Made by a program: the position numbers and the translations under genes. From NCBI GenBank assembly GCA_040218145.1, contig JAVJQK010000135.1:1-64000 (forward strand): a stretch of 64,000 nt of DNA, in the 5' to 3' direction. Of this stretch, positions 26,109 through 40,277 are shown one piece after another (the first letter of the stretch is position 1; each line of letters starts with the position of its first letter). Source of the stretch: Sandaracinaceae bacterium. GTDB lineage: Bacteria; Myxococcota_A; Polyangia; Polyangiales; Sandaracinaceae. The notes beneath the pieces are model-generated. The model searched no databases. It saw nothing but the letters and a program-made list of their open reading frames with translations, and was not told where the DNA came from.

Positions 26109-27884
26109 GTGAGCGGGAGAAGCTCGGCGGGGCTGCTGCTGCCTCCGGCCGTCGTCCTGGCGGCCGCGGTGGTGTTTTCCGTCGGCTTGCACGTGCCCGC
26201 CTATGTCGGGCTGGGCATGCTGAAGGTCCTGCTCGAGGAGGCCCCGGCTCCGGCCGCGCCGATGGAGGTGGAGATCGTCGACTCCCGGCCGGTGCCGCCC
26301 ACCGCCGACGAGCCGTCGGACGATCCCGCGCCGATCGACGAGCGAGACGATGAGGAGCCCGAGCGACCGCGCCTGGCGCGCGCCGAGCCCGAGCCCGAGC
26401 CGGAGCCGCAGCGCGCGGAGCCGGAGCCCGAGCCGGAGCCCGTGGAGGCCGACCAGGTCGAGATGCCGCAGCTGCGTCCGCCGCCGCCGCCGCCCGAGGA
26501 GCGGGAGCTGGTCCGGGTGGAGCAGCACGCCCAGAACCCCGACGAGCCGCCGCCCGAGGACGCGCAGCACGCCGCCGAGCAGAACAACCGCGTCGAGGAA
26601 GAGACGTTGGCGCGGATCCGCAACCCCAACATGAACGACCCGGAGCCGCAGGCGGCGACGCCGACCGAGGCCCTGCCGCCGGCCGAGGACGAAGGGGACT
26701 CGGCCGAGGAGGAGGTCGCGGAGCTGCAGGAGGTCGAGGGCAGCGACGAGCGCGACCCGACGCGCGAGGAGATCCGCACGCCGCCTCCGCCGCGCCCCAC
26801 GCGAGCCCCGTCGCGCTCGCGCACGCCTGCCGTCGCGGAGGCCGCGCGCGGCGACGGTCGACGCGGCGCGTCCGAGGGAGACGGGCGCCCGCAGGAGGCG
26901 GCCGGAGGCGGACGCACCGCGCGCGGCGGGGGCGAGAGCGTGCCCACCCGCGAGGTCGTCGTCTCGGATGGGCTCGGCACCTGGCGCATGCGCGTCCCCG
27001 ACCCGGACGCGGTCGCGGGCGAGGGCGAAGGCGAGGGCGGTGGCCCGGCCATCGCGGGGCGAGGCACGGGCACCGAGGGCGAAGGCAGCGGCGCAGGTCG
27101 CGCCGGCCGCTCGCGCCGCCGCGCGCGGGGCGGCTCCGCCGGCGGCCGCGGCGCGCCCAACCTCCGCATGAGCTGGACGCAGTTCGCGAGCGTCTACGGC
27201 GAGGAGGAGCTCGAGCGCGAGCGGGAGCTGCGCCTCGAGCAGCGGCGGAGCGAGAGCCGCGGAGCCGCGCGTCAACGACACTGGCAGCAGTTCCGCGCGG
27301 CGATGGAGCATCACGACGTCCGCGTCCGACCCGGGAACCAGACCGCGCTCAACGCGCGCATGGACCCCTTCGCGACGTACATCGCGCGCATGCACAACGC
27401 GCGGATCCACCCGCGCTTCGCGGGCGACTACCTCCATCACGTCCCGCCGTCGGTCGCCCAGACCTTCCAGGCGAACCCGAACATGCACACCAAGCTCGAG
27501 ATCGGCATCGACGCCGAGGGCCGGGTGGCGCACATCAGCGTGATCGGCACGAGCGGCGACCTCATGTTCGACCTCGGCGCCTTCGAGGCGATCATGCGCT
27601 CGCAGCCCTTCGAGGCCACGCCCGCGAACATCCGCTCGCCCGACGGCCTCGTCTACCTGCACTGGAGCTTCTACCGGAACCAGCGCCAGTGCGGCACGTT
27701 CAACGCCCGCGGCTTCATCCTCTCGACGGCCCCGGACCGCGACCGCGGCGACGACGCGGACCCCGTCATGGATCGCTCGACGGTCTTCGGAGGCCGAGAG
27801 CCCGAGCCGGCGCCGCCCGAAGATTCGGCAGGGGACGACGACACCGCCGCGCCCCCGCCCGAGGCCATCGACGGCCCCGAGTGA
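26109..27884 (+). CDS. TonB/AgmX-like energy-transducer protein
   Basis: 591 residues from a GTG start. One N-terminal membrane helix (~residues 10-38, LPPAVVLAAAVVFSVGLHVP). A very long Glu/Pro-rich periplasmic region follows (~45-260, PEPEPEP repeats), then a Gly/Arg linker and a C-terminal TonB_C-type domain (~430-560: ARIHPRFAGDYLHHV, LEIGIDAEGRVAHISVIGTS). This is the plan of TonB: anchored in the inner membrane, spanning the periplasm, touching outer-membrane partners. No ExbB/ExbD lies nearby, and myxobacterial relatives (AgmX/GltJ-like) also act in motility. The tail ends in a further acidic-proline stretch. A hairpin terminator separates it from the preceding gene. Confidence 0.75.
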   Translation: MSGRSSAGLLLPPAVVLAAAVVFSVGLHVPAYVGLGMLKVLLEEAPAPAAPMEVEIVDSRPVPPTADEPSDDPAPIDERDDEEPERPRLARAEPEPEPEPQRAEPEPEPEPVEADQVEMPQLRPPPPPPEERELVRVEQHAQNPDEPPPEDAQHAAEQNNRVEEETLARIRNPNMNDPEPQAATPTEALPPAEDEGDSAEEEVAELQEVEGSDERDPTREEIRTPPPPRPTRAPSRSRTPAVAEAARGDGRRGASEGDGRPQEAAGGGRTARGGGESVPTREVVVSDGLGTWRMRVPDPDAVAGEGEGEGGGPAIAGRGTGTEGEGSGAGRAGRSRRRARGGSAGGRGAPNLRMSWTQFASVYGEEELERERELRLEQRRSESRGAARQRHWQQFRAAMEHHDVRVRPGNQTALNARMDPFATYIARMHNARIHPRFAGDYLHHVPPSVAQTFQANPNMHTKLEIGIDAEGRVAHISVIGTSGDLMFDLGAFEAIMRSQPFEATPANIRSPDGLVYLHWSFYRNQRQCGTFNARGFILSTAPDRDRGDDADPVMDRSTVFGGREPEPAPPEDSAGDDDTAAPPPEAIDGPE

Positions 27885-27960
27885 GGCGCGGTCCCTCGCA
27901 AGTCGAGGTGCGTTGATACGACGTTGGGTGAGGTGCTAGGCTCGGTCGCCTGGAGGGGTG

Positions 27961-28719
27961 ATGAGGCTTGCTTGCAACTTGGTCTTCGCGGCTGCGCTCG
28001 TGTCCACGCTCGGCGCGCCGCGGCTCGCCGCCGCGCAGGATGATCTCGAAGAGGCGCGGAGCCGCTTCGAGCTCGCGGAGGGACACTTCCGGGACGGCGA
28101 CTTCGCGCTCGCGCTGACGGAGTTCGAGCGCGTCCACGCGCTGATGAGCGCGAGCGGCCACCCGAACGCCATCTACGTCGTCTACAACATCGCGGTCACC
28201 AACGAGCAGCTCGGCCGCGACCGCGCCGCCATCGAGACCTACGAGCGCTTCCTCCGCGAGTCGGCCCCGGACGCGCCCAACCGCGCGGACGCCGAGAGCC
28301 GGCTCCGGGAGCTCCGCGAGCGCATGAGGCTCGCCGAGCAGGACGCGGCCAGCGAAGCCGACGTCGAGCCCGCCCCGGCGGCGACGGGCGGAGGCGGCGT
28401 CTCGCCCGTGGGCGTCATCGTCGCCGCGGTGGGCGGCGCGGCGCTGGTAGCGGGCGCGGTGGTCGGAGGGCTCGCGCTGTCGGACAGCGACGCCGCGCGG
28501 GCGGACTGCGTCGACGGCGTGTGCCCGTCCAGCGCACGCGACGGCATCGCCGGCGCGCAGACGATGGCGAACGTCGCGGACGGCCTCCTCTTCGGAGGTG
28601 CCGCGGTCGCGGCGACCGGCGTCGTGCTGATGCTCGTGCTGAGCGACGACGAGGCGCCGCCGGTCTCTGCCGCGTGTAGCGCGACGGGATGCCACGCGGT
28701 CGTCCGGGGGACGTTCTGA
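27961..28719 (+). CDS. TPR-containing envelope protein
   Basis: 252 residues. Signal peptide to LAAAQ (~23). TPR-like helices (~26-130): EEARSRFELAEGHFRDGDF, then VVYNIAVTNEQLGRDRAAIETYERFL. A linker and two C-terminal hydrophobic segments follow (VGVIVAAVGGAALVAGAVVGG and VADGLLFGGAAVAATGVVLML, written here in pieces), separated by CVDGVCPSSARDG. It is therefore membrane-anchored, with the TPR repeats in the periplasm. GTGATG occurs at 27958; I use the ATG at 27961 behind a GGAGGGG site. The stop and the next start share one base (TGATG), so it is coupled to the RCC1 lipoprotein. Confidence 0.78.
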   Translation: MRLACNLVFAAALVSTLGAPRLAAAQDDLEEARSRFELAEGHFRDGDFALALTEFERVHALMSASGHPNAIYVVYNIAVTNEQLGRDRAAIETYERFLRESAPDAPNRADAESRLRELRERMRLAEQDAASEADVEPAPAATGGGGVSPVGVIVAAVGGAALVAGAVVGGLALSDSDAARADCVDGVCPSSARDGIAGAQTMANVADGLLFGGAAVAATGVVLMLVLSDDEAPPVSAACSATGCHAVVRGTF

Positions 28720-30086
28720 TGCGGCGGCTCTCCACGGTCTCGCTGCCGGTCGCGCTTCTATTCGCGGGCTGCTCTCTCATCGTCCCCGGCCCGGACTCGT
28801 TCGAGTTTGCGGGAGCGGATGGGGGGACACCGCGCGATGGCTCCGTCGACGCGAATCAGCCCGACGCGACGATCATCGAAGACGGCAGTGTTTCTTGCGA
28901 GGGCGAGACGGTTGCGTGTGATGGGGACTGCGTGGACCTCGACGATGACCCTCGGCACTGCGGCGACTGTGGAGCTGCGTGCAGCGACGGCGCCGAGTGT
29001 GTAGCGGGCAGCTGCACCAACCCGATCGTTCAGGTCACCGCCGGGCTCGGCCATGCTTGTGCGCGGCAAGCGGCGGGCGAGGTCTGGTGCTGGGGGAACA
29101 ATACGAACGGGGAGCTCGGAGACGGCACGACGCTCAATCGCGTGTTTCCTGTCCGAGCCACCGCCGCGGGTAGCGCTTCGTCGGTCCAGGCCGGTGGCCT
29201 GATCATCCGGTATCCCGGCGGAGGATTGTCTTTTCAGGGCTTCACCTGCGCGACGGATGATGCGGATCGACTCCGATGTTGGGGTGGGAACGAGGCGGGC
29301 CAGCTCGGGGACGGGACGGTCGAGGCCCGGACCGCGGCGGCCGATGTCGTCGGCGTGGGGCGCGTGTCCCGCTTCGTGCTGGGAGGGCTGGGCGTCGCCG
29401 TCACGGCCGATGGGCGCGTTCTGAGGTGGGGCGGCGTGGATGGGAGTGGGACTCCGTTGGCCGCTGCCGAGGTCCGCCCAAGCGGGGTGGTCGGGCCCTG
29501 GGTAGACGCGGTGAGCTCCGGAGCGTCTCACTGGTGCGCGGTCGGTCCCGCTGGTTCGACGTACTGCTGGGGGAGAAACACGAGCGGAGCGTTGGGTCTC
29601 GGCGCGATGGAGGACGCGCCGGCCCCCGCGCGCGTGACGGATCTCGACGAAGCTTCGGCGGTCTCAACCACGCTCGTCTCCTCCTGTTCGCGGCTGACCT
29701 CCGGGACGGTGATGTGCTGGGGTCGGGCGGACAGTCTCGGTGCGGGCCTGTCGACCGCGGACCCGCACCCCGAGCCCATCGCGGTGACCGGTCTCAGTGA
29801 CGTCTCGACAGTCGCGGGAGCCGCGTGGGGGGCGACTACCTGCGCGATTCACGGCGCGGAGGGGCGCGTGAGCTGCTGGGGATCGGACGCACCGACCCCC
29901 GAGCCGGTGTCGGGTCTGGGCAACGTCCGCGAGGTTTCGCCGGGGGGCGTGTCGAGCGCGTTCTTCGGCTGTGCCCTTTCGGAGGAGGGCGCCGTCATGT
30001 GCTGGGGGAGCAACTCGGCGGGCCAGCTCGGAGATGGCACCACGACCGACCGTCCCGCACCGGTTCCCGTCGAAGGGCTACCGTAG
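28719..30086 (+). CDS. RCC1-repeat lipoprotein
   Basis: 455 residues. Signal ends LPVALLFAGC. A short Asp-rich linker and a Cys-rich knot follow (CDGDCVDLDDDPRHCGDCGAACSDGAEC, split here as two motifs: CDGDCVDLDDDPRHC and CGAACSDGAECVAGSC). From ~115 to the end there are about six RCC1-type blades: WCWGNNTNGELGDGTT, RCWGGNEAGQLGDGT, YCWGRNTSGALGLGA, MCWGRADSLGAG, MCWGSNSAGQLGDGTT. This should be a seven-bladed propeller on the cell surface. Such lipoproteins are frequent in myxobacteria; partners unknown. Translationally coupled to the TPR protein just upstream. Confidence 0.85.
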   Translation: MRRLSTVSLPVALLFAGCSLIVPGPDSFEFAGADGGTPRDGSVDANQPDATIIEDGSVSCEGETVACDGDCVDLDDDPRHCGDCGAACSDGAECVAGSCTNPIVQVTAGLGHACARQAAGEVWCWGNNTNGELGDGTTLNRVFPVRATAAGSASSVQAGGLIIRYPGGGLSFQGFTCATDDADRLRCWGGNEAGQLGDGTVEARTAAADVVGVGRVSRFVLGGLGVAVTADGRVLRWGGVDGSGTPLAAAEVRPSGVVGPWVDAVSSGASHWCAVGPAGSTYCWGRNTSGALGLGAMEDAPAPARVTDLDEASAVSTTLVSSCSRLTSGTVMCWGRADSLGAGLSTADPHPEPIAVTGLSDVSTVAGAAWGATTCAIHGAEGRVSCWGSDAPTPEPVSGLGNVREVSPGGVSSAFFGCALSEEGAVMCWGSNSAGQLGDGTTTDRPAPVPVEGLP

Positions 30087-30146
30087 GCTCGAGTGAAGCG
30101 CACTGCTCGCTCGTGATAGCTTGGACCTCCGAGAGGAGCTTACCCC

Positions 30147-31379
30147 ATGCGATACTTGCCCTTCGCCGCGACCATGGTCGCCCTCAGTCTGCTGCCGATC
30201 AACGCACTCGCTCAGCGCCGCGTTCAGTACGATACGGTCGCCGAGATGACGCCAGCCGCGGCGTCCTGTGGGTTCTGTGGCGGAGAGAAGTTCGGTGTGG
30301 TCTTCCGCGAGCTCTCCATGGGCCGGGGGCTCCGCGCCGACGAGTTCCCGCTCACGGTGATCAGTCTCGAGGTCGCTCTGGCGAGCGTGCGTATCGAGGA
30401 CTTCGGTGGCTTCGGGATCTGTCAGGGCTCCACGGAGGGTGGCAGCGTCGACACCGAGATCGCCATCTACACCGGCGCGACGGCGCCGACGGGACCCATC
30501 CTCGACAACCCCGTCACTGGGCCCTGGGCCGGGGAGACAGAGGTGTGGGCGGGAACCGTCCCCATCATGCGGAGCGTGGAGACGAGCGCTGGCTCCATGC
30601 AGTACAACTTGATGTTCAATACCGTGGATCTGCCCGGTGGTGGGGTTCGGGTCGAGAGCCCCAACACCTACCTGCGGGCCGTGATTACCATCCCGTCAGC
30701 GCCCGGAATGTCTTTCTGCACGTCCGGCGGCAACCCCGAGGCGGCCGGCGTCGGTGTGCGTGACAACGACGGCAGCCGCGTGGCCAACGAGGTCAACTTC
30801 ATCTACGCGGCGATGTCGTCGTCGCCCGGCGCGGTGCGCGAGGGCTGGCACTGGAACGAGTCTTCCGAGATCATGGATCCGATGACCGGGGCCTCCGGCA
30901 TCCAGGGCGATTGGGCGCTGCGTTTGAACATCCGGCCGGACCCGATGACGGATCCCGACTCCGGCGTGGCCATGCCCGACTCCGGGGTGATGGACCCCGA
31001 CTCGGGCATGTCGATGCCCATGGACTCGGGGACGACGACGCCGCCCGAGGACGGCGGCGGGACGCCGATGTGCGCGATGGATGCGGACTGCGCGGGCGGT
31101 GAGCGGTGCGTCGAGGGGATGTGCCGGCGCGTGACGTGCGCGGCGGCGAGCGACTGCGCGGGCGGCATGACGTGCGTCGAGGGCATGTGCCGGAACCTGT
31201 GCACCTCGAGCGCGGAGTGCATGGGCGGTGAGGTCTGCGACGACGCGGCGGGCTACTGCGTGCCCGTGGGTGAGGAGAGCGGCGGCGGCTGCGGCTGTCG
31301 CGTCGGCGCCACGCGCTCGGCCGGGCTGGCGCTCCTACTGCCCTTGTTCGGGCTCCTGCTCTTCCGCCGTCGCGGCTGA
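30147..31379 (+). CDS. secreted protein with MYXO-CTERM-like sorting tail
   Basis: 410 residues. Signal peptide to INALAQ (~24). A secreted domain of ~240 residues follows that I do not recognise, with two Cys clusters (SCGFCGGEKFG, and SFCTSGGNPEA). A Met/Pro/Asp/Ser-rich linker (DPDSGVAMPDSGVMDPDSG) precedes three Cys-rich modules (DADCAGGERCVEGMC and similar, ~310-375). The end is GGCGCRVGATRSAG, a hydrophobic run and RRR. That is the MYXO-CTERM pattern: Cys motif, transmembrane segment and basic end, recognised by a myxobacterial sorting system for surface anchoring. Its 3' end overlaps convergent queG by 45 bp. Confidence 0.82.
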   Translation: MRYLPFAATMVALSLLPINALAQRRVQYDTVAEMTPAAASCGFCGGEKFGVVFRELSMGRGLRADEFPLTVISLEVALASVRIEDFGGFGICQGSTEGGSVDTEIAIYTGATAPTGPILDNPVTGPWAGETEVWAGTVPIMRSVETSAGSMQYNLMFNTVDLPGGGVRVESPNTYLRAVITIPSAPGMSFCTSGGNPEAAGVGVRDNDGSRVANEVNFIYAAMSSSPGAVREGWHWNESSEIMDPMTGASGIQGDWALRLNIRPDPMTDPDSGVAMPDSGVMDPDSGMSMPMDSGTTTPPEDGGGTPMCAMDADCAGGERCVEGMCRRVTCAAASDCAGGMTCVEGMCRNLCTSSAECMGGEVCDDAAGYCVPVGEESGGGCGCRVGATRSAGLALLLPLFGLLLFRRRG

Positions 31380-32396
31380 GAGCCGCTCGAGGGCCCAGCG
31401 CGCCGCGCTCCGCACGGTCTCGCTCGGGTCCTCCTCCGCCGCCTCACGGAGCACCGGGAGGTGGCGGCGCGCGCCGCTGTTGCCGAGCACGATCGCGGCG
31501 TTGCGCGCCATGCCCTCGCGCCCTGGCCGGCGGAGCGGGCTGCCGTGCGCCCAGCTGCGGTGCGCGTCGTCGTCCATGCGCAGCACCCGCTCGAGCGGGA
31601 CGTCGAGGCGCGGGTCGGCGGCGAAGGCCTCGGTGTCGACCGCGTCGGGCGGCGCCGTTCGGTTGTAAGGACACACGTCCTGACAGATGTCGCAGCCGAA
31701 GAGCCGGCTCCCCATCTGCGCGCGCAGCGCCGGATCGATCGTGCCTCGGTGCTCGATGGTGAGGTAGGAGATGCACGCGTTGGCGTCGAGCACACGCGGG
31801 CCACGGAAGGCGTCGGTGGGGCACCCGTCGAGACACAGCCGGCAGCTCCCGCAGCGCTCGGCCATCGGCGCGTCCGGGGGCAGCTCGGCGTCGGTCACGA
31901 TCGTCGACAGCAGCACGTGCGAGCCGAGGCCGGGGACGATCAAGCACGCGTTCTTGCCGATGAACCCGATCCCGGCGCGCTGCGCCCAGGCGCGCTCGAG
32001 CACGGGCACGGAGTCGACGCTCATGCGCGCCTGATGGCCGGCCTCCTTCAGGATCCGGGTCAGCTTGCGCATGCGCTTGCCGATGACGTTGTGGTAGTCG
32101 CGGCCCCGGGCGTAGCGAGCGACGACGCCCGGTGAGGGCCCCACGGGGCCACCCTCGCGCGCGTAGGGCGTGGCGAACGCGATCACGCTCCGCGCGCCCG
32201 GGAGCATGCCGGGGTGGGTCGGGTCGAGGCGGACGTCCGCCGTGTCCGCCATCCACCCCATCGAGGCGTGCATCCCGTCGCGCAGCCACGCGGTCAGGGT
32301 CGCGGCTTCACGGTCCAGCGGCTCGACGCGCGCGACCCCGAGGCGGGCGAAGCCGAGCTCACGCGCGCGCGTCTCGAGGGCGGCCCGAAGATCCAT
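31335..32396 (-). CDS. queG: epoxyqueuosine reductase
   Basis: 353 residues. Iron-sulfur, cobalamin-dependent enzyme reducing epoxyqueuosine to queuosine in the anticodon wobble of certain tRNAs. The N-terminal DUF1730 region ([13 protein letters not shown]) is followed by two ferredoxin-like clusters: [13 protein letters not shown] and [12 protein letters not shown]-terminal HEAT-type helices are present ([19 protein letters not shown]). ATG at 32396 starts the usual [16 protein letters not shown]. No other queuosine gene is nearby. Upstream is an unusual hexamer-repeat region. Convergent 3' overlap with the MYXO-CTERM gene. Confidence 0.95.
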   Translation of the reverse strand: MDLRAALETRARELGFARLGVARVEPLDREAATLTAWLRDGMHASMGWMADTADVRLDPTHPGMLPGARSVIAFATPYAREGGPVGPSPGVVARYARGRDYHNVIGKRMRKLTRILKEAGHQARMSVDSVPVLERAWAQRAGIGFIGKNACLIVPGLGSHVLLSTIVTDAELPPDAPMAERCGSCRLCLDGCPTDAFRGPRVLDANACISYLTIEHRGTIDPALRAQMGSRLFGCDICQDVCPYNRTAPPDAVDTEAFAADPRLDVPLERVLRMDDDAHRSWAHGSPLRRPGREGMARNAAIVLGNSGARRHLPVLREAAEEDPSETVRSAARWALERLSAATAEEQEPEQGQ

Positions 32397-32503
32397 GACG
32401 CAGCATGACGCGGGGGTCGGGCGACGGCGAGGGGGCGTGATGGCTCGGTTGCCGGCGGATTCTCGGGCCACGCGCCGCGGTGATGGTCGCGGGAGTGCGG
32501 AGC

Positions 32504-32623
<120 letters not shown>

Positions 32624-32818
32624 TGCGGCGGGATCGGGTCCGTGCGGCGGGATCGGGTTCGTGCGGCGGGATCGGGTTCGTGCGGCGGCCGGCCGATGCG
32701 GTGGCGGACGCGGGAGCGGACGCGGTGTCGGTCGCGGTGGCGGACGCGGTGTCGGACGCGGTGTGGGTCGCGGTCGTGGGGCAACTCGCGGGCAAGGGCA
32801 GGGGCAAGGGCACGGGCA
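32624..32818. repeat. 19-bp direct repeat and degenerate hexamer tracts
   Basis: Three tandem copies of a 19-bp unit beginning TGCGGCGGGATCGGGT (32624-32680) are followed by degenerate GGACGCGGTGTC-type 12-mers (to ~32780). Then come GGGCAA/GGGCAC hexamers (~32788-32818), the same hexamer family seen at 57783-57812 and 57919-57950. Confidence 0.85.
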
Positions 32819-32865
32819 AGGTAGCGAGGGTGCCTCTGGCCCCCTCGCTCGCCTTTGGCCCCTCG

Positions 32866-37455
<4,590 letters not shown>

Positions 37456-37556
37456 GCCTGCGTCCTCGCGGCGGCGGTCCGTTTCGATCCTGCGCCGCGC
37501 CTGCGCGTAGCGGGTGAGGCGGGCGTCGATCCCGCTCACTTTGCTCGGCAAAGACG

Positions 37557-38516
<960 letters not shown>

Positions 38517-40277
38517 CTACGGCGCGCAGGTCCACGTGCTCGCGCTGCACGTCCCGGAGCAGCACTCGAGGTCGCTGCGGCACTCGGCGAGGCGGCACTC
38601 CGCGGCCGCGAACGATGGCGCCATGAGCTGCCCGCTGCCGCCGGGGAGGCGGAAGGGAGGGCTCGAGGGATCTTCGCCCGCGTCGAGGCGCGCGAGGTCG
38701 AGGGCGCTCAGCCAGAGGGCGCGCACCCCGCGGGCGTCGCGCGCGTAGTAGACGACCCAGGCCATCGCTTCGCCGTCGATCAGCGCCGGCCACGCGCTTC
38801 GGGTCTCGGACTCGGGCGGCACGCCGGCCGCGAGCCGGATCGGCGGGTCGCCCACGCGCGCGGCGTAGAGGGCGCTGGTCTCACCGTCAGTCAGGCGCGA
38901 GTGGGTGCCGTGGGCGAAGACGACGAGCGCGCCGTCGGCGCTCACGGAGGGGCGCGAGACGGTCTCGCCGCCTTCGGGCATGTCACGGAGCGTCTCACCG
39001 TCCGCGACGAGCGTCGGCGCGTCGAGCGCGGGCGGATCGAGCGAGGTGACCGCGGCGCGCATGAGGCGGGTCGGCGCGTCCGTGCCGCCAGGGTGATCGC
39101 TGCCGCCTTCGACGTAGAAGAGCGCGTCGGTCGAGAGCGCGGGGGACGCGGCGGCGCCCTCGGGCAGGCCGGTCGCGTCGAGCGGCGCGCCGTCGAGGCC
39201 GAGCCAGCTCAGGAGGCTCGGGGCCGGCGGGAGGCTCCCGGGCCACTCACGCGTCGACGCCACCAGCGAGCCGCCGCCGGGCGCGAAGCTCGCGGCGTCC
39301 AGGGGGCGTGAAGGGCTGAAGCCGTCTTGCACGTCGCCGGTGGCGAGATCCAGGAGGCGTGAGTCGCTCAGGTCGCGGGAGACGACGAGCCAGCCCTCGC
39401 CGCTCGCGTGGCAGCCGGTGCACTCGGCCTCGCCGAGCTCGGGGAGGGGAGCGACGGGGCGGTCGTCGATGGCGAGGCGGGTCAGGGTGGAGCGCGCGGG
39501 CTCGTCCTGCACCGCCCACGCGATCACGTCGCCGAAGATGGGCTCGGACGCGACGCGCAGTGAGCGGCTGCGGCCTGGAATCACGCCCGCCGCGCTCAGG
39601 CGATCGACGCGCGCGGTGAGGTCCGCGCCCGCGGCGTCCTCGAGCAGGCGCGCCCAGCTCTCCGCGTCGGGGCGGATGCGGCGCTCGATGCCGGCGTCGC
39701 TCCACTGGAGGAAGAGCTCCACCACCACCCGCTCGCTCTCGAGGCGGAGCCGGAAGTGATCGCCGACCTCGCCGCCGTCGAAGACGAAGTCGAGCGGCGC
39801 GACGTTCGCGGGCAGGGTGGCCCCCTCGATGGGGTGAGACAGCTGCGAGCCGTCGCCCTCCACCTCGTCCTCCGCGCGAAAACGGTCGAGCGCGTCGAAG
39901 CGGAGGCGGTTGACGAGCACCTCGCGGCGCACGCGCACGTCGAGCGTCAGGCTGGCCTCGACCGTCTCGCCCGCGTCGTCGTAGCGCGCGGCGAGCTGCA
40001 CGGTCTGCGCGCGCGCGGGCGCGCGCAGCACGCCGCCCTCCAGGGTGACGTTTCGCCCCTCGACCACTTCGATTGTGGAATCGACCTCCTCCTCGAGGCC
40101 GTCACGGACGAGGATGGCGGTGACGCGCGTCTCGGCCGGGCCGCCGTTGACGCTGACCAGGCCCCCGGCGCGCAGCTCGAGCGCGCCGGGGGCCGTGTCA
40201 CCGCATCCGAGGAGGAGGAGCCCGACCGCCAGGAGGGGGGCGAGGCGGTCGAGTCGAGGGGAGGGCGGATGCGTCAT
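38517..40277 (-). CDS. lipoprotein with c-type heme motif and PD40-type repeats
   Basis: 586 residues. Signal ends LLAVGLLLLGC. An Ig-like domain (~30-125, ELRAGGLVSVNGGPAETRV) comes first. A single CTGCH heme-attachment motif (C286, C289, H290) follows, then PD40/WD40-like repeats (~300-545: LVVSRDLSDSRLLDLATGD, VSADGALVVFAHGTHSRL). The end is a small Cys knot, ECRSDLECCSGTCSAS. Heme in the middle of a propeller protein suggests an extracytoplasmic redox or carrier role, if the heme is really attached. The ATG (40277) overlaps the stop of the upstream propeller gene (ATGA), so the pair is coupled. Confidence 0.75.
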   Translation of the reverse strand: MTHPPSPRLDRLAPLLAVGLLLLGCGDTAPGALELRAGGLVSVNGGPAETRVTAILVRDGLEEEVDSTIEVVEGRNVTLEGGVLRAPARAQTVQLAARYDDAGETVEASLTLDVRVRREVLVNRLRFDALDRFRAEDEVEGDGSQLSHPIEGATLPANVAPLDFVFDGGEVGDHFRLRLESERVVVELFLQWSDAGIERRIRPDAESWARLLEDAAGADLTARVDRLSAAGVIPGRSRSLRVASEPIFGDVIAWAVQDEPARSTLTRLAIDDRPVAPLPELGEAECTGCHASGEGWLVVSRDLSDSRLLDLATGDVQDGFSPSRPLDAASFAPGGGSLVASTREWPGSLPPAPSLLSWLGLDGAPLDATGLPEGAAASPALSTDALFYVEGGSDHPGGTDAPTRLMRAAVTSLDPPALDAPTLVADGETLRDMPEGGETVSRPSVSADGALVVFAHGTHSRLTDGETSALYAARVGDPPIRLAAGVPPESETRSAWPALIDGEAMAWVVYYARDARGVRALWLSALDLARLDAGEDPSSPPFRLPGGSGQLMAPSFAAAECRLAECRSDLECCSGTCSASTWTCAP

